DNA of 64,000 bases from Achromobacter sp. MYb9 (GCF_002975275.1 NZ_PCOQ01000012.1:62001-126000); one strand, 5' to 3'; counted from the stretch's first letter, positions 43,037-52,171 are shown. Notes: a model not told the origin generated them from the sequence alone. Numbers and translations are program-made.

Positions 43037-43063
43037 ACTGCCGCGCAGCGCTTGCGCGGCAGT
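43037..43063 (-). terminator. Hairpin between the pirin gene and the Bug gene
   Basis: ACTGCCGCGC and GCGCGGCAGT form a perfect 10-bp stem with a 7-base loop, 20 bases after the pirin stop and 42 before the Bug start (minus strand). There is no U-run, so it may terminate weakly or act as an attenuator. Confidence 0.5.
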
Positions 43064-43083
43064 GCCGGACACGTCAAATGCGA

Positions 43084-43989
43084 TCAGGCGCGCGGTTCAG
43101 GCAGCGGGATGTACTCGGTCTCGTCGCCCGGCACGATCTGGTCGAAGCGGGTGCGCTGCCAATCCTGCTTGGCCTGCTCGATGCGGTCCTTGCTGCTGGA
43201 GACGAAGTTCCACCAGAGGAAGCGCGGACCCTCCAGGGGTTCGCCGCCCAACACGGCGAAGCGGGCGGCGGTGACCGCACGGATCTGTACAGGCCGACCC
43301 GGAGCAAAAACCACCAGGCGACCGCTTTCGAACACCTGCCCGTCGATCTCGATCGAGCCTTCGGCCAGATAGGCGGCGCGCTCTTCGTGTTCGGCCGGCA
43401 GCACCGTCGTTGCGCCCGCCTGCAGTTGGAGGTCGCCGTAGAACAACGGCGACAGCGTCTTGACCGCCGACGTCTTGCCGAACAGCGACCCTGCCACGAC
43501 CTGGGCGCGCACGCCCTCGCCTTCAATCACCGGCTGCGCATCCAGCCCGTAGTGCGTGAAACCGGGGTCTGTTTCCTCGTGTTCCTTCGGCAAGCCCACC
43601 CAGATCTGCAGGCCACAGAGACGCTGCGGCGCCTTGCGGCTGTCCGGCGACGAGCGTTCGGAATGGACGATGCCGCGGCCGGCCGTCATCCAGTTCACTT
43701 CGCCGGGAAGGATGGTCTGGGTATTGCCGGCGCCGTCGCGGTGCACCATCGACCCTTCGTACAGGTAAGTGACGGTCGACAAGCCGATATGCGGGTGCGG
43801 GCGCACATCGATGCCCGAACCGGCATCGAATTCCACCGGACCCATGTGGTCAAGGAAAACGAACGGCCCCACCGTGCGCCGCTGCGCCGACGGAATCGCG
43901 CGACGCACGGAAAAACCGCCAAGGTCGCTGGTACGCGGCACCACGACGGTTTCAATCTGGTTTTCGCCTGAATTCGACAAAGTGGACAT
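43084..43989 (-). CDS. Pirin-family protein
   Basis: The 301-residue bicupin has the pirin N-terminal cupin with the metal ligands in DVRPHPHIGLSTVTYLYEG (about residues 56-74) and a Glu/His pair in GRGIVHSERS (about 101-110). The C-terminal cupin is degenerate. Pirins bind iron and some act as quercetin dioxygenases or redox-sensitive regulators. It follows a second pirin gene on the same strand after 98 bases, with a hairpin between them. Confidence 0.9.
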   Translation of the reverse strand: MSTLSNSGENQIETVVVPRTSDLGGFSVRRAIPSAQRRTVGPFVFLDHMGPVEFDAGSGIDVRPHPHIGLSTVTYLYEGSMVHRDGAGNTQTILPGEVNWMTAGRGIVHSERSSPDSRKAPQRLCGLQIWVGLPKEHEETDPGFTHYGLDAQPVIEGEGVRAQVVAGSLFGKTSAVKTLSPLFYGDLQLQAGATTVLPAEHEERAAYLAEGSIEIDGQVFESGRLVVFAPGRPVQIRAVTAARFAVLGGEPLEGPRFLWWNFVSSSKDRIEQAKQDWQRTRFDQIVPGDETEYIPLPEPRA

Positions 43990-44054
43990 GGGATAGCGCT
44001 CCGCATCAATAGGCCAATGGCCATGTTAAGGCCCAACGGCCCGTTCAAAGACAC

Positions 44055-44079
44055 GCCGGGCGGAAACCTTCCGCCCGGC
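44055..44079 (-). terminator. Strong stem between the two pirin genes
   Basis: GCCGGGCGGAA and TTCCGCCCGGC form a perfect 11-bp stem with an ACC loop, directly after the stop of the upstream pirin gene. A T-rich tail is lacking in the minus direction, so it may reduce rather than end transcription. Confidence 0.55.
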
Positions 44080-44087
44080 TTCAGGCG

Positions 44088-44786
44088 TTATGCCAGGTCA
44101 AACACCAGCACTTCGGCGTTCTTGCCACCCGACAGCTCAACACGGGCATCGTCCGTGATGGCGGCCGCATCGCCTGCCGAAAGCTCGACGCCGTTGACCG
44201 TCACGCTACCGCGCGCCACATGGACCCAGGCTCGGCGGCCGGCGGCCAACGCCAGGGTGGCGGATTCGTCACCGTCGAACAGGCCGCCATACATCCGGGC
44301 GTCTTGATGGATCTTCATCGAGCCATCTTCCCCGTCAGGCGATACCAGGGCTTGCAGCCGGCCGCGCTTTTGCGCATCGCTGAACGCGCGCTCTTCGTAT
44401 TCCGGGGCAATGCCGGTCACGTCGGGCTCGATCCAGATTTGCAGCATGTGCGTTTCGGTGTCAGGCAGCGGATTGAACTCGGAGTGCATCACGCCGCGGC
44501 CGGCGCTCATCCGTTGCACGTTGCCGGGCTGGATGGTGGAACCGCTGCCCATGCTGTCCTTGTGCGCAATCGCGCCGTTCAGCACATAGGTGATGATCTC
44601 CATGTCGCGATGGCCGTGCGTGCCGAAGCCGCGGCCGGCTGCGATACGGTCATCATTGATGACGCGCAGCGAACCAAAGCCCATATGCGCCGGGTCGTAG
44701 TAGTTGGCGAAGGAAAACGTGTGAAACGAATCGAGCCAGCCATGGTTGGCATGGCCCCGTTCGGCAGCGCGGCGGATCGTAAGCAT
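44088..44786 (-). CDS. Pirin-family protein (YhhW-type)
   Basis: From the ATG at 44786 this is 232 residues, with AGGAGT 6-7 bases upstream; the frame extends 37 codons further without support. The N-terminal cupin has MGFGSLRVINDD, GFGTHGHRDMEIITYVLNG (metal ligands His and Glu, about residues 55-72) and GRGVMHSEFNP. Length and motifs are those of E. coli YhhW, a quercetin 2,3-dioxygenase. It diverges from a LysR regulator that probably controls it. Confidence 0.92.
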   Translation of the reverse strand: MLTIRRAAERGHANHGWLDSFHTFSFANYYDPAHMGFGSLRVINDDRIAAGRGFGTHGHRDMEIITYVLNGAIAHKDSMGSGSTIQPGNVQRMSAGRGVMHSEFNPLPDTETHMLQIWIEPDVTGIAPEYEERAFSDAQKRGRLQALVSPDGEDGSMKIHQDARMYGGLFDGDESATLALAAGRRAWVHVARGSVTVNGVELSAGDAAAITDDARVELSGGKNAEVLVFDLA

Positions 44787-44809
44787 TGCGGACTCCTGTT
44801 TCAATAATA

Positions 44810-44935
44810 TGAATGGTCTGAAGCGTGCGGCGGGTGGCGCTTTATTGCCATCAACTTCGTTGCACGCTTGGCATGAGTGATATTCTGCGCGTGCCAAACC
44901 TGTCGTTTGGCGCTATATTTTGACGAAACCATTCA
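44810..44935. promoter_or_regulatory. Divergent operator region pirin / LysR
   Basis: TGAATGGT (44810-44817) and its inverted copy ACCATTCA (44928-44935) flank the region. Between them is a 19-base dyad, GCCAAAC-N5-GTTTGGC (44893-44911). The layout suits binding of a dimeric or tetrameric LysR regulator to two or more sites. Confidence 0.5.
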
Positions 44936-44967
44936 AATATTCTGAATACCTCTTCCCGGCCATCGCC

Positions 44968-45882
44968 ATGCAGCCCATCACCCCCGAATTGCTTATCCTG
45001 GTTGACGCCATTGCGCGCCATGGCAGCTTTGGCAAAGCCGCCCGCGAGCTTGGCAAAGTGCCCTCGGCCGTCACCTATTCGATCCGCAAACTGGAGGACG
45101 GCCTGGACGTCCTGTTGTTCGACCGCTCCGGGCACCGGGCGTTGCTGACCCCCGCAGGGGAAGCGCTGCTGAAGGATGGGCGTCATGTGCTGCAGTCGCT
45201 GGATGACCTGGCCTGCCGCGTGAAGCGCATCGCCACCGGCTGGGAGGTCGAACTGCGCATCGCAGTCAGCGCGGTGCTGCCGTGGCGGCCGCTGTATGAC
45301 CTGATCGACGAATTCCAGACGCTCGAGAGCGCGACCACGCTGCGCTTTTCCAGCGAGGTGTTGAGCGGCAACTGGGATGCGTTGACCTCGGGGCGCGCCG
45401 ACCTGGTGATTGGCGCCGGCGCGAACGCCGAACCCACGGGGCCGTACCGGTCGCAGGCGATCGGCACGACGCAGTTCGCCTTCTGCGTCGCGGCGCACCA
45501 TCCGCTGGCGTCCTTGCGTCAGCCCCTTACCCGTGCAGACATCACGAAATACTGCGCGGTTGTCGTGGCCGATACGTCGCGCAACCTGCCGCCGCAGTCG
45601 CGCGGCATCCTCGCGGACCAACCGACCCTGGTGATGCCGTCCATGCAAGCCAAGATCGACGCGCAAGTCCGCGGCCTGGGCTGCGGTTATCTGCCGCTGA
45701 CCATGGCGGCGCCATACTTGGCGCAGGGCTTGCTGGTGGTATGTGAAACGGATGAAGGCATGTCCCTGACGGAACACGTCGCCTATGCCTGGCGCGCTGA
45801 ACCGCCGGGCGAAGCACTGAAGTGGTGGCTGCAGAAGCTGAAGTCGCCACGGTTGTGCGAGAGCTTGCTGGGGATGGGGTGA
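44968..45882 (+). CDS. LysR-family transcriptional regulator
   Basis: From the ATG at 44968 this is 304 residues; the frame opens 16 codons earlier, but MQPITPELLILVDAIARHG gives the usual LysR start. The helix-turn-helix reads SFGKAARELGKVPSAVTYSI, and RKLEDGLDVLLFDRSGHRA follows. The effector domain has DLVIGAGAN and an ELRIAVSAVLPW strand. It is divergent from two pirin genes and has dyads in the shared promoter region, so pirin control is likely. The effector is unknown. Confidence 0.87.
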   Translation: MQPITPELLILVDAIARHGSFGKAARELGKVPSAVTYSIRKLEDGLDVLLFDRSGHRALLTPAGEALLKDGRHVLQSLDDLACRVKRIATGWEVELRIAVSAVLPWRPLYDLIDEFQTLESATTLRFSSEVLSGNWDALTSGRADLVIGAGANAEPTGPYRSQAIGTTQFAFCVAAHHPLASLRQPLTRADITKYCAVVVADTSRNLPPQSRGILADQPTLVMPSMQAKIDAQVRGLGCGYLPLTMAAPYLAQGLLVVCETDEGMSLTEHVAYAWRAEPPGEALKWWLQKLKSPRLCESLLGMG

Positions 45883-45952
45883 TGGATGGCGCGCGGACCG
45901 GCACGCGCGATGGGCCAGGCGCATCACGCGCGCAGCCCATCGCGCATTGCCG

Positions 45953-47446
45953 TCATTCGTCTTCGATCCCCAACTCGCGCAGTTTGCGCGTGATGGTGTT
46001 GCGGCCGATACCCAGGCGGGATGCGGCTTCCACGCGGCGGCCGCGGCTGGCGTCCAACGCGCTTTGCAGCAGGATCTTTTCGAACTGGCGCGTCAGCGTG
46101 GCCATTACGGCCGGTTCGCCGCGTTCCAACCGGTACTGCGCATCGCGTAGCAGGGAATCCTGCCAGTTGCGCGGCGCGCCGTCGTCCACGCCCTGCGGCG
46201 CCTGCACCACGGTGCCGATGCCCGGCATGGGCGTCGCCGGGCGCAATGGCACGGCACCCGGTTGCTGCTGATGTTCCAGCGCGCGGATTTCCGGCGGCAG
46301 GTCCTGCCGGTCGACCGTCTGCCCCGGCGCCATCACCGTCAACCAATGGCAGAAGTTCTCGAGTTGCCGGACGTTGCCCGGAAAGTCGAACTTGGTCAGC
46401 ACGGCCAGCGCATCCGGCGTCAGCCGCTTGACCGGCACGCCAAGCGTGCGGGCGCTTGCCGTCAGGAAATGCTGGGCCAGCGCCGGGATGTCTTCCACGC
46501 GCTCGCGCAACGGCGGCAGGCGCAGGCGGATCACGTTCAGGCGATGGAACAAGTCCTCACGGAACAAGCCTTGTTCGACACGCTGCTCCAGCGGCTGGTG
46601 AGTGGCGGCGACGATGCGCACGTCGACGCGCACGGGCTGCGCGCCACCGACGCGATAAAAGCTGCCTTCGGCCAGCACGCGCAGCAGGCGTGTCTGCAAT
46701 TCGATCGGCATGTCGCCGATTTCATCAAGGAACAACGTCCCGCCGTGCGCTTCTTCAAAACGCCCGCGGCGAAGGTTGTTCGCGCCCGTGAACGCGCCGC
46801 GTTCGTGGCCGAACAGTTCGGCCTCAAGCAAGTCGCGCGGAATGGCGGCGGCGTTCAAGGCCACGAACGGGCCGCTGGCGCGAACGCCGTGCCCGTGCAG
46901 GGCACGAGCGACCAATTCCTTGCCGGTTCCCGATTCGCCGGTGATCAGCACCGTCACCTTGGACTGGGCCAGCCTGCCGATGGCGCGGAACACCTCCTGC
47001 ATGGCGGTGGAAGACGACTGCGTCATCATCCAGCGCTCGTTGTTCTGGGCGGCCTCGCCCTGCCCCTCGGGCGTTTCCGGTTGCGTCGATTCCTGCATGG
47101 CGCGCTGGATCAGCGCGACCGCCTCGTTCACGTCGAACGGCTTGGCCAAGTAATCGAACGCGCCGCCCTGGAACGCGGAAACCGTGCTGTCCAGGTCGGC
47201 GAATGCCGTCATCACAATGACGGGCAAGCCGGGGTGGCGCTCTTTAAGTTGCCGCAATAGCTCCAGGCCATTGCCGCCGGGCATGCGGATATCGGACACC
47301 AGGGCGACGGGCGTTTCACGCGACAGCGCTTCCAGCACGTCGGCCGATTGGGAGAAACTGCGGGTGGGCACACCAGCGCGGGCCAGGGCCTTTTCGAGGA
47401 CCCAGCGGATGGCCTGGTCGTCGTCGACGATCCATACGGGTTTCAT
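45953..47446 (-). CDS. glnG: Nitrogen regulation response regulator NtrC
   Basis: The 497-residue protein has a receiver domain with the phosphoacceptor Asp in LVSDIRMPGGNG (about residue 54), a sigma-54 AAA+ domain with GESGTGKELVARALH (Walker A), GAFTGA (sigma-54 contact loop) and GGTLFLDEIGDMP (Walker B), and a Fis-like C-terminal helix-turn-helix (ASRLGIGRNTITRKLRELG). NtrC-phosphate activates glnA and nitrogen-scavenging genes when nitrogen is scarce. Its ATG overlaps the ntrB stop by one base (TGATG). Confidence 0.96.
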   Translation of the reverse strand: MKPVWIVDDDQAIRWVLEKALARAGVPTRSFSQSADVLEALSRETPVALVSDIRMPGGNGLELLRQLKERHPGLPVIVMTAFADLDSTVSAFQGGAFDYLAKPFDVNEAVALIQRAMQESTQPETPEGQGEAAQNNERWMMTQSSSTAMQEVFRAIGRLAQSKVTVLITGESGTGKELVARALHGHGVRASGPFVALNAAAIPRDLLEAELFGHERGAFTGANNLRRGRFEEAHGGTLFLDEIGDMPIELQTRLLRVLAEGSFYRVGGAQPVRVDVRIVAATHQPLEQRVEQGLFREDLFHRLNVIRLRLPPLRERVEDIPALAQHFLTASARTLGVPVKRLTPDALAVLTKFDFPGNVRQLENFCHWLTVMAPGQTVDRQDLPPEIRALEHQQQPGAVPLRPATPMPGIGTVVQAPQGVDDGAPRNWQDSLLRDAQYRLERGEPAVMATLTRQFEKILLQSALDASRGRRVEAASRLGIGRNTITRKLRELGIEDE

Positions 47447-48510
47447 CAGTGTGCGGGCTCCATCGGTAGGACCAGGCGAAACTCGGTGCGCCCGGGTCGG
47501 GATTCAAATTCGATGATGCCGCCGTGCTGTTGCACGAAGTCCTGGGCCAGGCTCAGGCCCAATCCCGTGCCGCCCGCCCTGGCCGTGACCAAGGGGTGGA
47601 AAATGCGGTCACGAATGTGGTCCGGCACACCGGGACCGTTATCGATGATGGACAGCACCAGTGCCAGCCGGTGCTGGCGGTGGGCCAGCATGACCTGGCG
47701 TGCCACGCGGGTGCGCAGGGTCACCACGCCCGGCTCTGTCTTTGGCCCGTCGGGCCGCGCCACCAGCTCCTGCGCGGCGTTGCGCGCCACATTCAGGACG
47801 GCCTGCATCAAACGGGCGGCATCGCCTTTCAAATCGGGCACCGACGCGTCGTAGTCGCGCAGGATGGTGACGTCGTTGCGGAATTCGGCCTGGATCAGCG
47901 CGCAGACGCGTTCGCAGATCTCATGGATGTTCACCGGCCGCGCGTTCAGCGGTACGCGTTGTGGTCCGCTCAAGCGGTCCACCAGCGCCTGCAGGCGGTC
48001 GGCTTCGGAAATAATGACCTGGGTGTATTCGGCCAGGGCCGCGCTGGGCAGTTCAGCTTCCAGCAACTGCGCCGCGCCGCGCAAACCGCCCAAGGGATTC
48101 TTCACTTCATGCGCAAGGTTGCGCAGCAACTCGCGGTGCGCTTCGATCTCGTCGACCAGCCGATGATTGCGGTCGGCCAGAACACGTTGCTCGATCTCGC
48201 GGGTTTCTATCAGCACGGGCCAGCGCTGGCCCGTCAGCCCGACCGTCGTGACGGCGACTTCCACGGATTCGGCGGCGCGGCGCAACGAGGCCAATTGCCT
48301 GACGTCGGCGTACCTGCCCGCCGCGGCGCGGTCGATGGAGGACTGGATATTCTCTGGGGTGTCGAACAGTGTGGCGGCGGAGTGCCCGCCCAGCTGCTTG
48401 CGCGAACGGCCGAACAGATCTTCGGCGGCAGCGTTGGCGTATTCAATGTGGCCGCGCTCGTTGACCAGGAAAACGGACGTGGCAAGCAGATCGAGAGCTT
48501 CTACATTCAT
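47446..48510 (-). CDS. glnL: Nitrogen regulation sensor histidine kinase NtrB
   Basis: This 354-residue soluble kinase has an N-terminal PAS domain (FLVNERGHIEYANAAAEDLFG), the H-box NLAHEVKNPLGGLRGAAQLL with the phosphorylated His (about residue 137), and HATPase motifs IDNGPGVPDHIRDRIFHP and GGTGLGLSLAQDFVQQHGG. It phosphorylates or dephosphorylates NtrC in response to PII. It sits between glnA and ntrC, the conserved glnA-ntrB-ntrC order, and is read in part from the glnA promoter, with hairpins in the 193-base gap that could limit read-through. Confidence 0.95.
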   Translation of the reverse strand: MNVEALDLLATSVFLVNERGHIEYANAAAEDLFGRSRKQLGGHSAATLFDTPENIQSSIDRAAAGRYADVRQLASLRRAAESVEVAVTTVGLTGQRWPVLIETREIEQRVLADRNHRLVDEIEAHRELLRNLAHEVKNPLGGLRGAAQLLEAELPSAALAEYTQVIISEADRLQALVDRLSGPQRVPLNARPVNIHEICERVCALIQAEFRNDVTILRDYDASVPDLKGDAARLMQAVLNVARNAAQELVARPDGPKTEPGVVTLRTRVARQVMLAHRQHRLALVLSIIDNGPGVPDHIRDRIFHPLVTARAGGTGLGLSLAQDFVQQHGGIIEFESRPGRTEFRLVLPMEPAH

Positions 48511-48562
48511 TTTTCAACGTACCCGAATGACAGGGGGGAAAGCGGAACGCGCCCGCGACGGC

Positions 48563-48608
48563 GGCGCCGGAACCCGGCGCCCTGCCCGCCAGGCATGACG
48601 CCTGGCGG
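48563..48608 (-). other. Two hairpins in the glnA-ntrB gap
   Basis: GGCGCCGG / CCGGCGCC (48563-48581, 3-base loop) and CCGCCAGGC / GCCTGGCGG (48586-48608, 5-base loop) stand side by side. Neither has a U-run. They could attenuate read-through from glnA into ntrBC. Confidence 0.5.
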
Positions 48609-48689
48609 ACAAACCGTCGAGCCGCGACCTGGTGGTGCGCGTGGTGTGGGCCCTGGTTTCTGCCTACATCATCGCGCTCCCCCCCGCCA

Positions 48690-48713
48690 CAGCCTCTAAA
48701 CGATCAGAGGCTG
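48690..48713 (-). terminator. Stem-loop overlapping the glnA stop
   Basis: CAGCCTCT and AGAGGCTG form an 8-bp stem with an 8-base loop that includes the glnA stop codon. A G-run, not a U-run, follows in the minus direction, so it is at best an imperfect terminator or a 3'-end stabiliser. Confidence 0.45.
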
Positions 48714-50116
48714 TAGTACATGTCGAATTCGACCGGGTGCGTCGTCATGCGCAGACGATTCACATCGGCCATCTTCAGATCGATGTAGGCGTTGAGCATG
48801 TCGTTGCTGAACACGCCGCCACGGGTCAGGAATTCGCGGTCCGCGTCCAGGGCTTCCAGCGCTTGTTCCAGCGAGGAGCACACGGTCGGGATCTTTGCGT
48901 CTTCTTCCGGCGGCAGGTCGTACAGGTTCTTGTCGGCCGGATCGCCCGGGTGGATCTTGTTCTGGACGCCGTCCAGGCCGGCCATCATCAGGGCCGAGAA
49001 AGCCAGGTACGGGTTGGCCAGGGGGTCCGGGAAACGCGCTTCGACGCGGCGGCCCTTCGGGTTGCCGACGTACGGAATGCGGATCGAGGCCGAACGGTTG
49101 CGGGCCGAGTAGGCCAGCTTCACCGGCGCTTCGTAGTGCGGGACCAGACGCTTGTACGAGTTCGTGCCGGGGTTCGTGATGGCGTTCAGGGCACGGGCGT
49201 GCTTGATGATGCCGCCGATGTAGTACAGCGCGAATTCCGACAGACCGGCATAGCCATTGCCCGCGAACAGGTTCTGGCCATCCTTCCAGATGGACTGGTG
49301 CACGTGCATGCCGGAACCGTTGTCGCCAACGATGGGCTTGGGCATGAACGTGGCGGTCTTGCCGTAGGCGTGGGCCACGTTGTGCACCACGTACTTGACG
49401 ATCTGCGTCCAGTCGGCGCGCTGGACCAGCGTGCTGAACTTGGTGCCGATTTCCAGCTGGCCGGCGCCGGCCACTTCATGGTGGTGCACTTCAACCGGCA
49501 CGCCCATTTGTTCCATCAGCAGGCACATTTCCGAACGCATGTCCTGGAACGAATCAACCGGAGGAACGGGGAAGTAGCCACCCTTGACAGCGGGACGATG
49601 GCCGGTGTTGCCGCCTTCGAATTCCTGGCCGGTCGACCACGAGGCTTCTTCGGACTTGATCTTGACGAACGTGCCCGACATGTCGGTGTTCCACGTCACG
49701 CCGTCGAAGACGAAGAATTCGGGTTCCGGACCGAAGTAGGCGGTGTCGCCCAGGCCGGAGGACTTCAGGTAGGCTTCGGCGCGCTTGGCCAGCGAACGCG
49801 GGTCACGGTCATAGCCCTTCAGGTCCGACGGTTCGACGACGTCGCACGACAGGATCAGGGTCGGCTCTTCACGGAACGGATCCAGGTTGCCGGTCGAGCA
49901 ATCGGGGATGAGCAGCATGTCGGAAGCTTCGATACCCTTCCAACCCGGGATCGACGAACCGTCGAAAGCCTGGCCGCTTTCCAGCTTGTCTTCGTCGATC
50001 TGGCTGGTGGGCACGGAAACGTGGTGCTCGCGGCCAACCGTATCGGTGAAGCGGAAATCCACGAATTTGACTTCGTTATCGGCGATCTGTTTCAGGACGT
50101 CTTTCGGGCTTGCCAT
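48704..50116 (-). CDS. glnA: Glutamine synthetase type I
   Basis: The 470-residue enzyme condenses ammonia and glutamate with ATP. Motifs are [18 protein letters not shown] near the N-terminus, the ATP-binding segment [16 protein letters not shown] (about residue 263), the glutamate-binding region [11 protein letters not shown] and the adenylylation site NLYDLPPEE with the regulatory Tyr (about residue 398), which marks it as GSI-beta. The ribosome site GGAG lies 6-7 bases before ATG. Expression is evidently under sigma-54 and NtrC control (elements at 50177-50293). Confidence 0.97.
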   Translation of the reverse strand: MASPKDVLKQIADNEVKFVDFRFTDTVGREHHVSVPTSQIDEDKLESGQAFDGSSIPGWKGIEASDMLLIPDCSTGNLDPFREEPTLILSCDVVEPSDLKGYDRDPRSLAKRAEAYLKSSGLGDTAYFGPEPEFFVFDGVTWNTDMSGTFVKIKSEEASWSTGQEFEGGNTGHRPAVKGGYFPVPPVDSFQDMRSEMCLLMEQMGVPVEVHHHEVAGAGQLEIGTKFSTLVQRADWTQIVKYVVHNVAHAYGKTATFMPKPIVGDNGSGMHVHQSIWKDGQNLFAGNGYAGLSEFALYYIGGIIKHARALNAITNPGTNSYKRLVPHYEAPVKLAYSARNRSASIRIPYVGNPKGRRVEARFPDPLANPYLAFSALMMAGLDGVQNKIHPGDPADKNLYDLPPEEDAKIPTVCSSLEQALEALDADREFLTRGGVFSNDMLNAYIDLKMADVNRLRMTTHPVEFDMYYSL

Positions 50117-50176
50117 GTCATCTCCATTAGATAAAAAGGTCGAGGGCTTTGCCTCTCGACTGGCATAAAAGAGGGA

Positions 50177-50192
50177 AGCAATAAGCGTGCCA
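50177..50192 (-). promoter_or_regulatory. Sigma-54 promoter of glnA
   Basis: On the minus strand the sequence is TGGCACG-N4-TTGCT, a perfect match to the sigma-54 -24/-12 consensus. Transcription should begin near 50165, giving a leader of about 50 bases before the glnA ATG. Confidence 0.92.
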
Positions 50193-50245
50193 GGTTTTAC
50201 CCCCGGGAATCCCCGGGGAAAGCGGCACGGTCACGAAAAAATGTA

Positions 50246-50260
50246 GCACCACTATGGTGC
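50246..50260. promoter_or_regulatory. NtrC-binding site 1 (perfect)
   Basis: GCACCA-CTA-TGGTGC is a perfect dyad match to the NtrC consensus. It lies about 75 bases upstream of the -12 element of the glnA sigma-54 promoter. Confidence 0.9.
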
Positions 50261-50278
50261 AAATGGTGGGGCACGATT

Positions 50279-50293
50279 GCCCCAATGTGGTGC
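50279..50293. promoter_or_regulatory. NtrC-binding site 2 (one mismatch)
   Basis: GCCCCA-ATG-TGGTGC matches the NtrC dyad except for one base. Its centre is 33 bases (about three helical turns) from site 1, the spacing expected for cooperative NtrC enhancers. It ends 5 bases before the hemW stop. Confidence 0.82.
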
Positions 50294-50297
50294 GGAA

Positions 50298-51521
50298 TCA
50301 GGACAGGAACATTTCCTGAAGGTCATTCAGGAAGCGCCAGCCTAGGGGTGTGGCCCGCAGGCGGGTCGGGTCGCCATCCAGCAAGCCCCGTTTGGTGGCT
50401 GCCTCCAATTGGTGCGCAATAGCGGCAAGCGACAAACCGGTGCGCTCGTTGAACGCCGTGCTGGGAACGCCGTCCTTCAACCGCAACGCGTTGAGCATGA
50501 ACTCGAAAGGCAATTCGTCGGCACCTACCTGGCGGCTTTCGGCCAGATGGCTGCCATCCCGGGCCATCGCGGCCTGCATCCAGGAATCAGGGCTGCGCAG
50601 CCGCGCCTCTCGAACGATACGGTCATGGAACGACAATTTGCCGTGCGCACCGGGGCCGATGCCCAGGTAATCGCCAAATTCCCAATAGTTGACGTTGTGC
50701 CGGCAGCGGGCGCCGGGCCTGGCGTATGCGGACACCTCGTAACGGGCCAGGCCGGCGGCCGCCAGTTCCGCCTCGACGGCGTCCTGCATGGCGGCGCTGG
50801 TGTCGTCGTCGGGCAGTTCATCGGGCGGAAACTTGGCGAAGACGGTGTTGGGTTCCATCGTCAGGTGATACAGCGACAAATGCTCGGTGCCGAACGAGAT
50901 GGCCTCGCGCAGGTCGGCCACACAGGCGTCCAGTGTTTGGCCTGGCAGCGCGAACATCATGTCCAGGTTCACGCGCGAGACGGCCTGCTGCGCCATGCCG
51001 ATGGCGGCGCGTGCCTGCTCGGCATCATGGATGCGGCCCAGCTTCTTCAGTTGGGCGTCGTCGAAACTCTGGATACCCAATGAGAAGCGCGTAACGCCGC
51101 TGGCGGCGTAATCGCGAAAACGGCTGGCCTCGGCGGTGCCGGGGTTGGCCTCCATGGTGATCTCGGCGTCTGGCCAGACGTTCAGACAGGCTCGCAGCAT
51201 GGCCAGCAGTTCATCCAGGCCGGCTGACGACAGCAGGCTGGGCGTGCCGCCGCCGATGAAGATAGACACCACCTGACGGCCCCAGATGGACGGCAGCGCT
51301 TGTTCCAGGTCGCTGCGCAAGGCGTCCAGATAGGCACGTTCGGGGATTTCGCCCGGCGCGGCGTGGGAATTGAAGTCGCAATAGGGGCATTTGCGCACGC
51401 ACCACGGCACGTGCACATAGACGGACAACGGCGGCAGGCTGGTCAACGTGGCGCCGGCCGGCACAAGCCGGCGCGAGGGCGAGGCGCCCAGATCGTTGCG
51501 GATGGGGATGGTGATGGACAT
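50298..51521 (-). CDS. hemW: Radical SAM heme chaperone HemW
   Basis: From the ATG at 51521 this is 407 residues. The radical SAM cluster motif is VPWCVRKCPYCDFNSHA (three Cys, about residues 41-48), followed by FIGGGTPSLLS (about 86-96) and VSRVNLDMMFALPGQ. A HemN_C domain fills the C-terminus. The extra Cys after the CX3CX2C motif that marks true coproporphyrinogen oxidase HemN (fourth Cys) is absent, as in HemW. It inserts heme into respiratory proteins. rdgB lies 26 bases upstream on the same strand, a conserved pair. Confidence 0.92.
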   Translation of the reverse strand: MSITIPIRNDLGASPSRRLVPAGATLTSLPPLSVYVHVPWCVRKCPYCDFNSHAAPGEIPERAYLDALRSDLEQALPSIWGRQVVSIFIGGGTPSLLSSAGLDELLAMLRACLNVWPDAEITMEANPGTAEASRFRDYAASGVTRFSLGIQSFDDAQLKKLGRIHDAEQARAAIGMAQQAVSRVNLDMMFALPGQTLDACVADLREAISFGTEHLSLYHLTMEPNTVFAKFPPDELPDDDTSAAMQDAVEAELAAAGLARYEVSAYARPGARCRHNVNYWEFGDYLGIGPGAHGKLSFHDRIVREARLRSPDSWMQAAMARDGSHLAESRQVGADELPFEFMLNALRLKDGVPSTAFNERTGLSLAAIAHQLEAATKRGLLDGDPTRLRATPLGWRFLNDLQEMFLS

Positions 51522-51547
51522 GCGGTTTCCTGGAGCGAACGCTCCCC

Positions 51548-52171
51548 TCAAGCCTGGCTTAGCTTGCTCAGCAGCTCGCGCAGCGCGCGGGCGCGATGGC
51601 TGACCCGGTTCTTTTCCTCGGGATCCAGCGTCGCCGCGGTCAACCCCATGTCAGGCAAGTAGAAATGGGGATCGTAGCCAAACCCGTTCGCGCCTTCGGG
51701 CTGGTCGATGATTTCGCCATGCCACAAGCCTTCGCCGATGATCGGGCACGGGTCGTTTTCCGAACGCACCAACGCCAGCACGGCAACGTACCAGGCACGG
51801 CGGTCGGCCTGCCCGGCCAGTTTTTGCGTCAGCAGCGCATTATTGGCCAGGTCGGACTTTTCGCCGCCATGCATCTTGGCGTAGCGGGCCGAATAGACGC
51901 CGGGCGCGCCGTCCAGCGCGGCCACGCACAGGCCGGAATCGTCGGCCAGCGCTGGCAGCCCGGTCAGGCGGCTGGCGTGGCGGGCCTTGGCCAAGGCGTT
52001 TTCGACAAAGGTGACATGCGGTTCTTCGGCTTCGGGCACGCTCAGGTCGCCCTGGGGCACCAGTTCGATGCCCAGAGGAGCAAACAAGGCGGAAAATTCA
52101 CGCAGCTTGCCGGCGTTGTTGGACGCCAGCACGATGCGGCGCAGGGAATCGGGAATCTTGGGGGAAGTCAT
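51548..52171 (-). CDS. rdgB: Non-canonical purine NTP pyrophosphatase RdgB
   Basis: From the ATG at 52171 this is 207 residues; the frame extends 64 codons further upstream but that is not family-like. Motifs are IVLASNNAGKLREF (substrate loop at the N-terminus), FVENALAKARHAS, LADDSGLCVAALDGAPGVYSAR (in two parts: LADDSGLCV and LDGAPGVYSARY), and NGFGYDPHF. It removes dITP, XTP and related nucleotides from the pool. It is coupled to hemW; in many relatives rph lies just upstream, but here rph is 6.4 kb away. Confidence 0.94.
   Translation of the reverse strand: MTSPKIPDSLRRIVLASNNAGKLREFSALFAPLGIELVPQGDLSVPEAEEPHVTFVENALAKARHASRLTGLPALADDSGLCVAALDGAPGVYSARYAKMHGGEKSDLANNALLTQKLAGQADRRAWYVAVLALVRSENDPCPIIGEGLWHGEIIDQPEGANGFGYDPHFYLPDMGLTAATLDPEEKNRVSHRARALRELLSKLSQA

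Noticed and set aside
41900-43372. 490-codon plus-strand frame starting in the tandem repeat
   Set aside because: After the repeat it is antisense to the Bug and part of the pirin gene and has no family-like segment.
47524-48699. 391-codon plus-strand frame
   Set aside because: Antisense to ntrB; no ribosome site or domain.
48632-50134. 500-codon plus-strand frame
   Set aside because: Exactly antisense to glnA; the strong codon bias of glnA keeps the opposite frame open.
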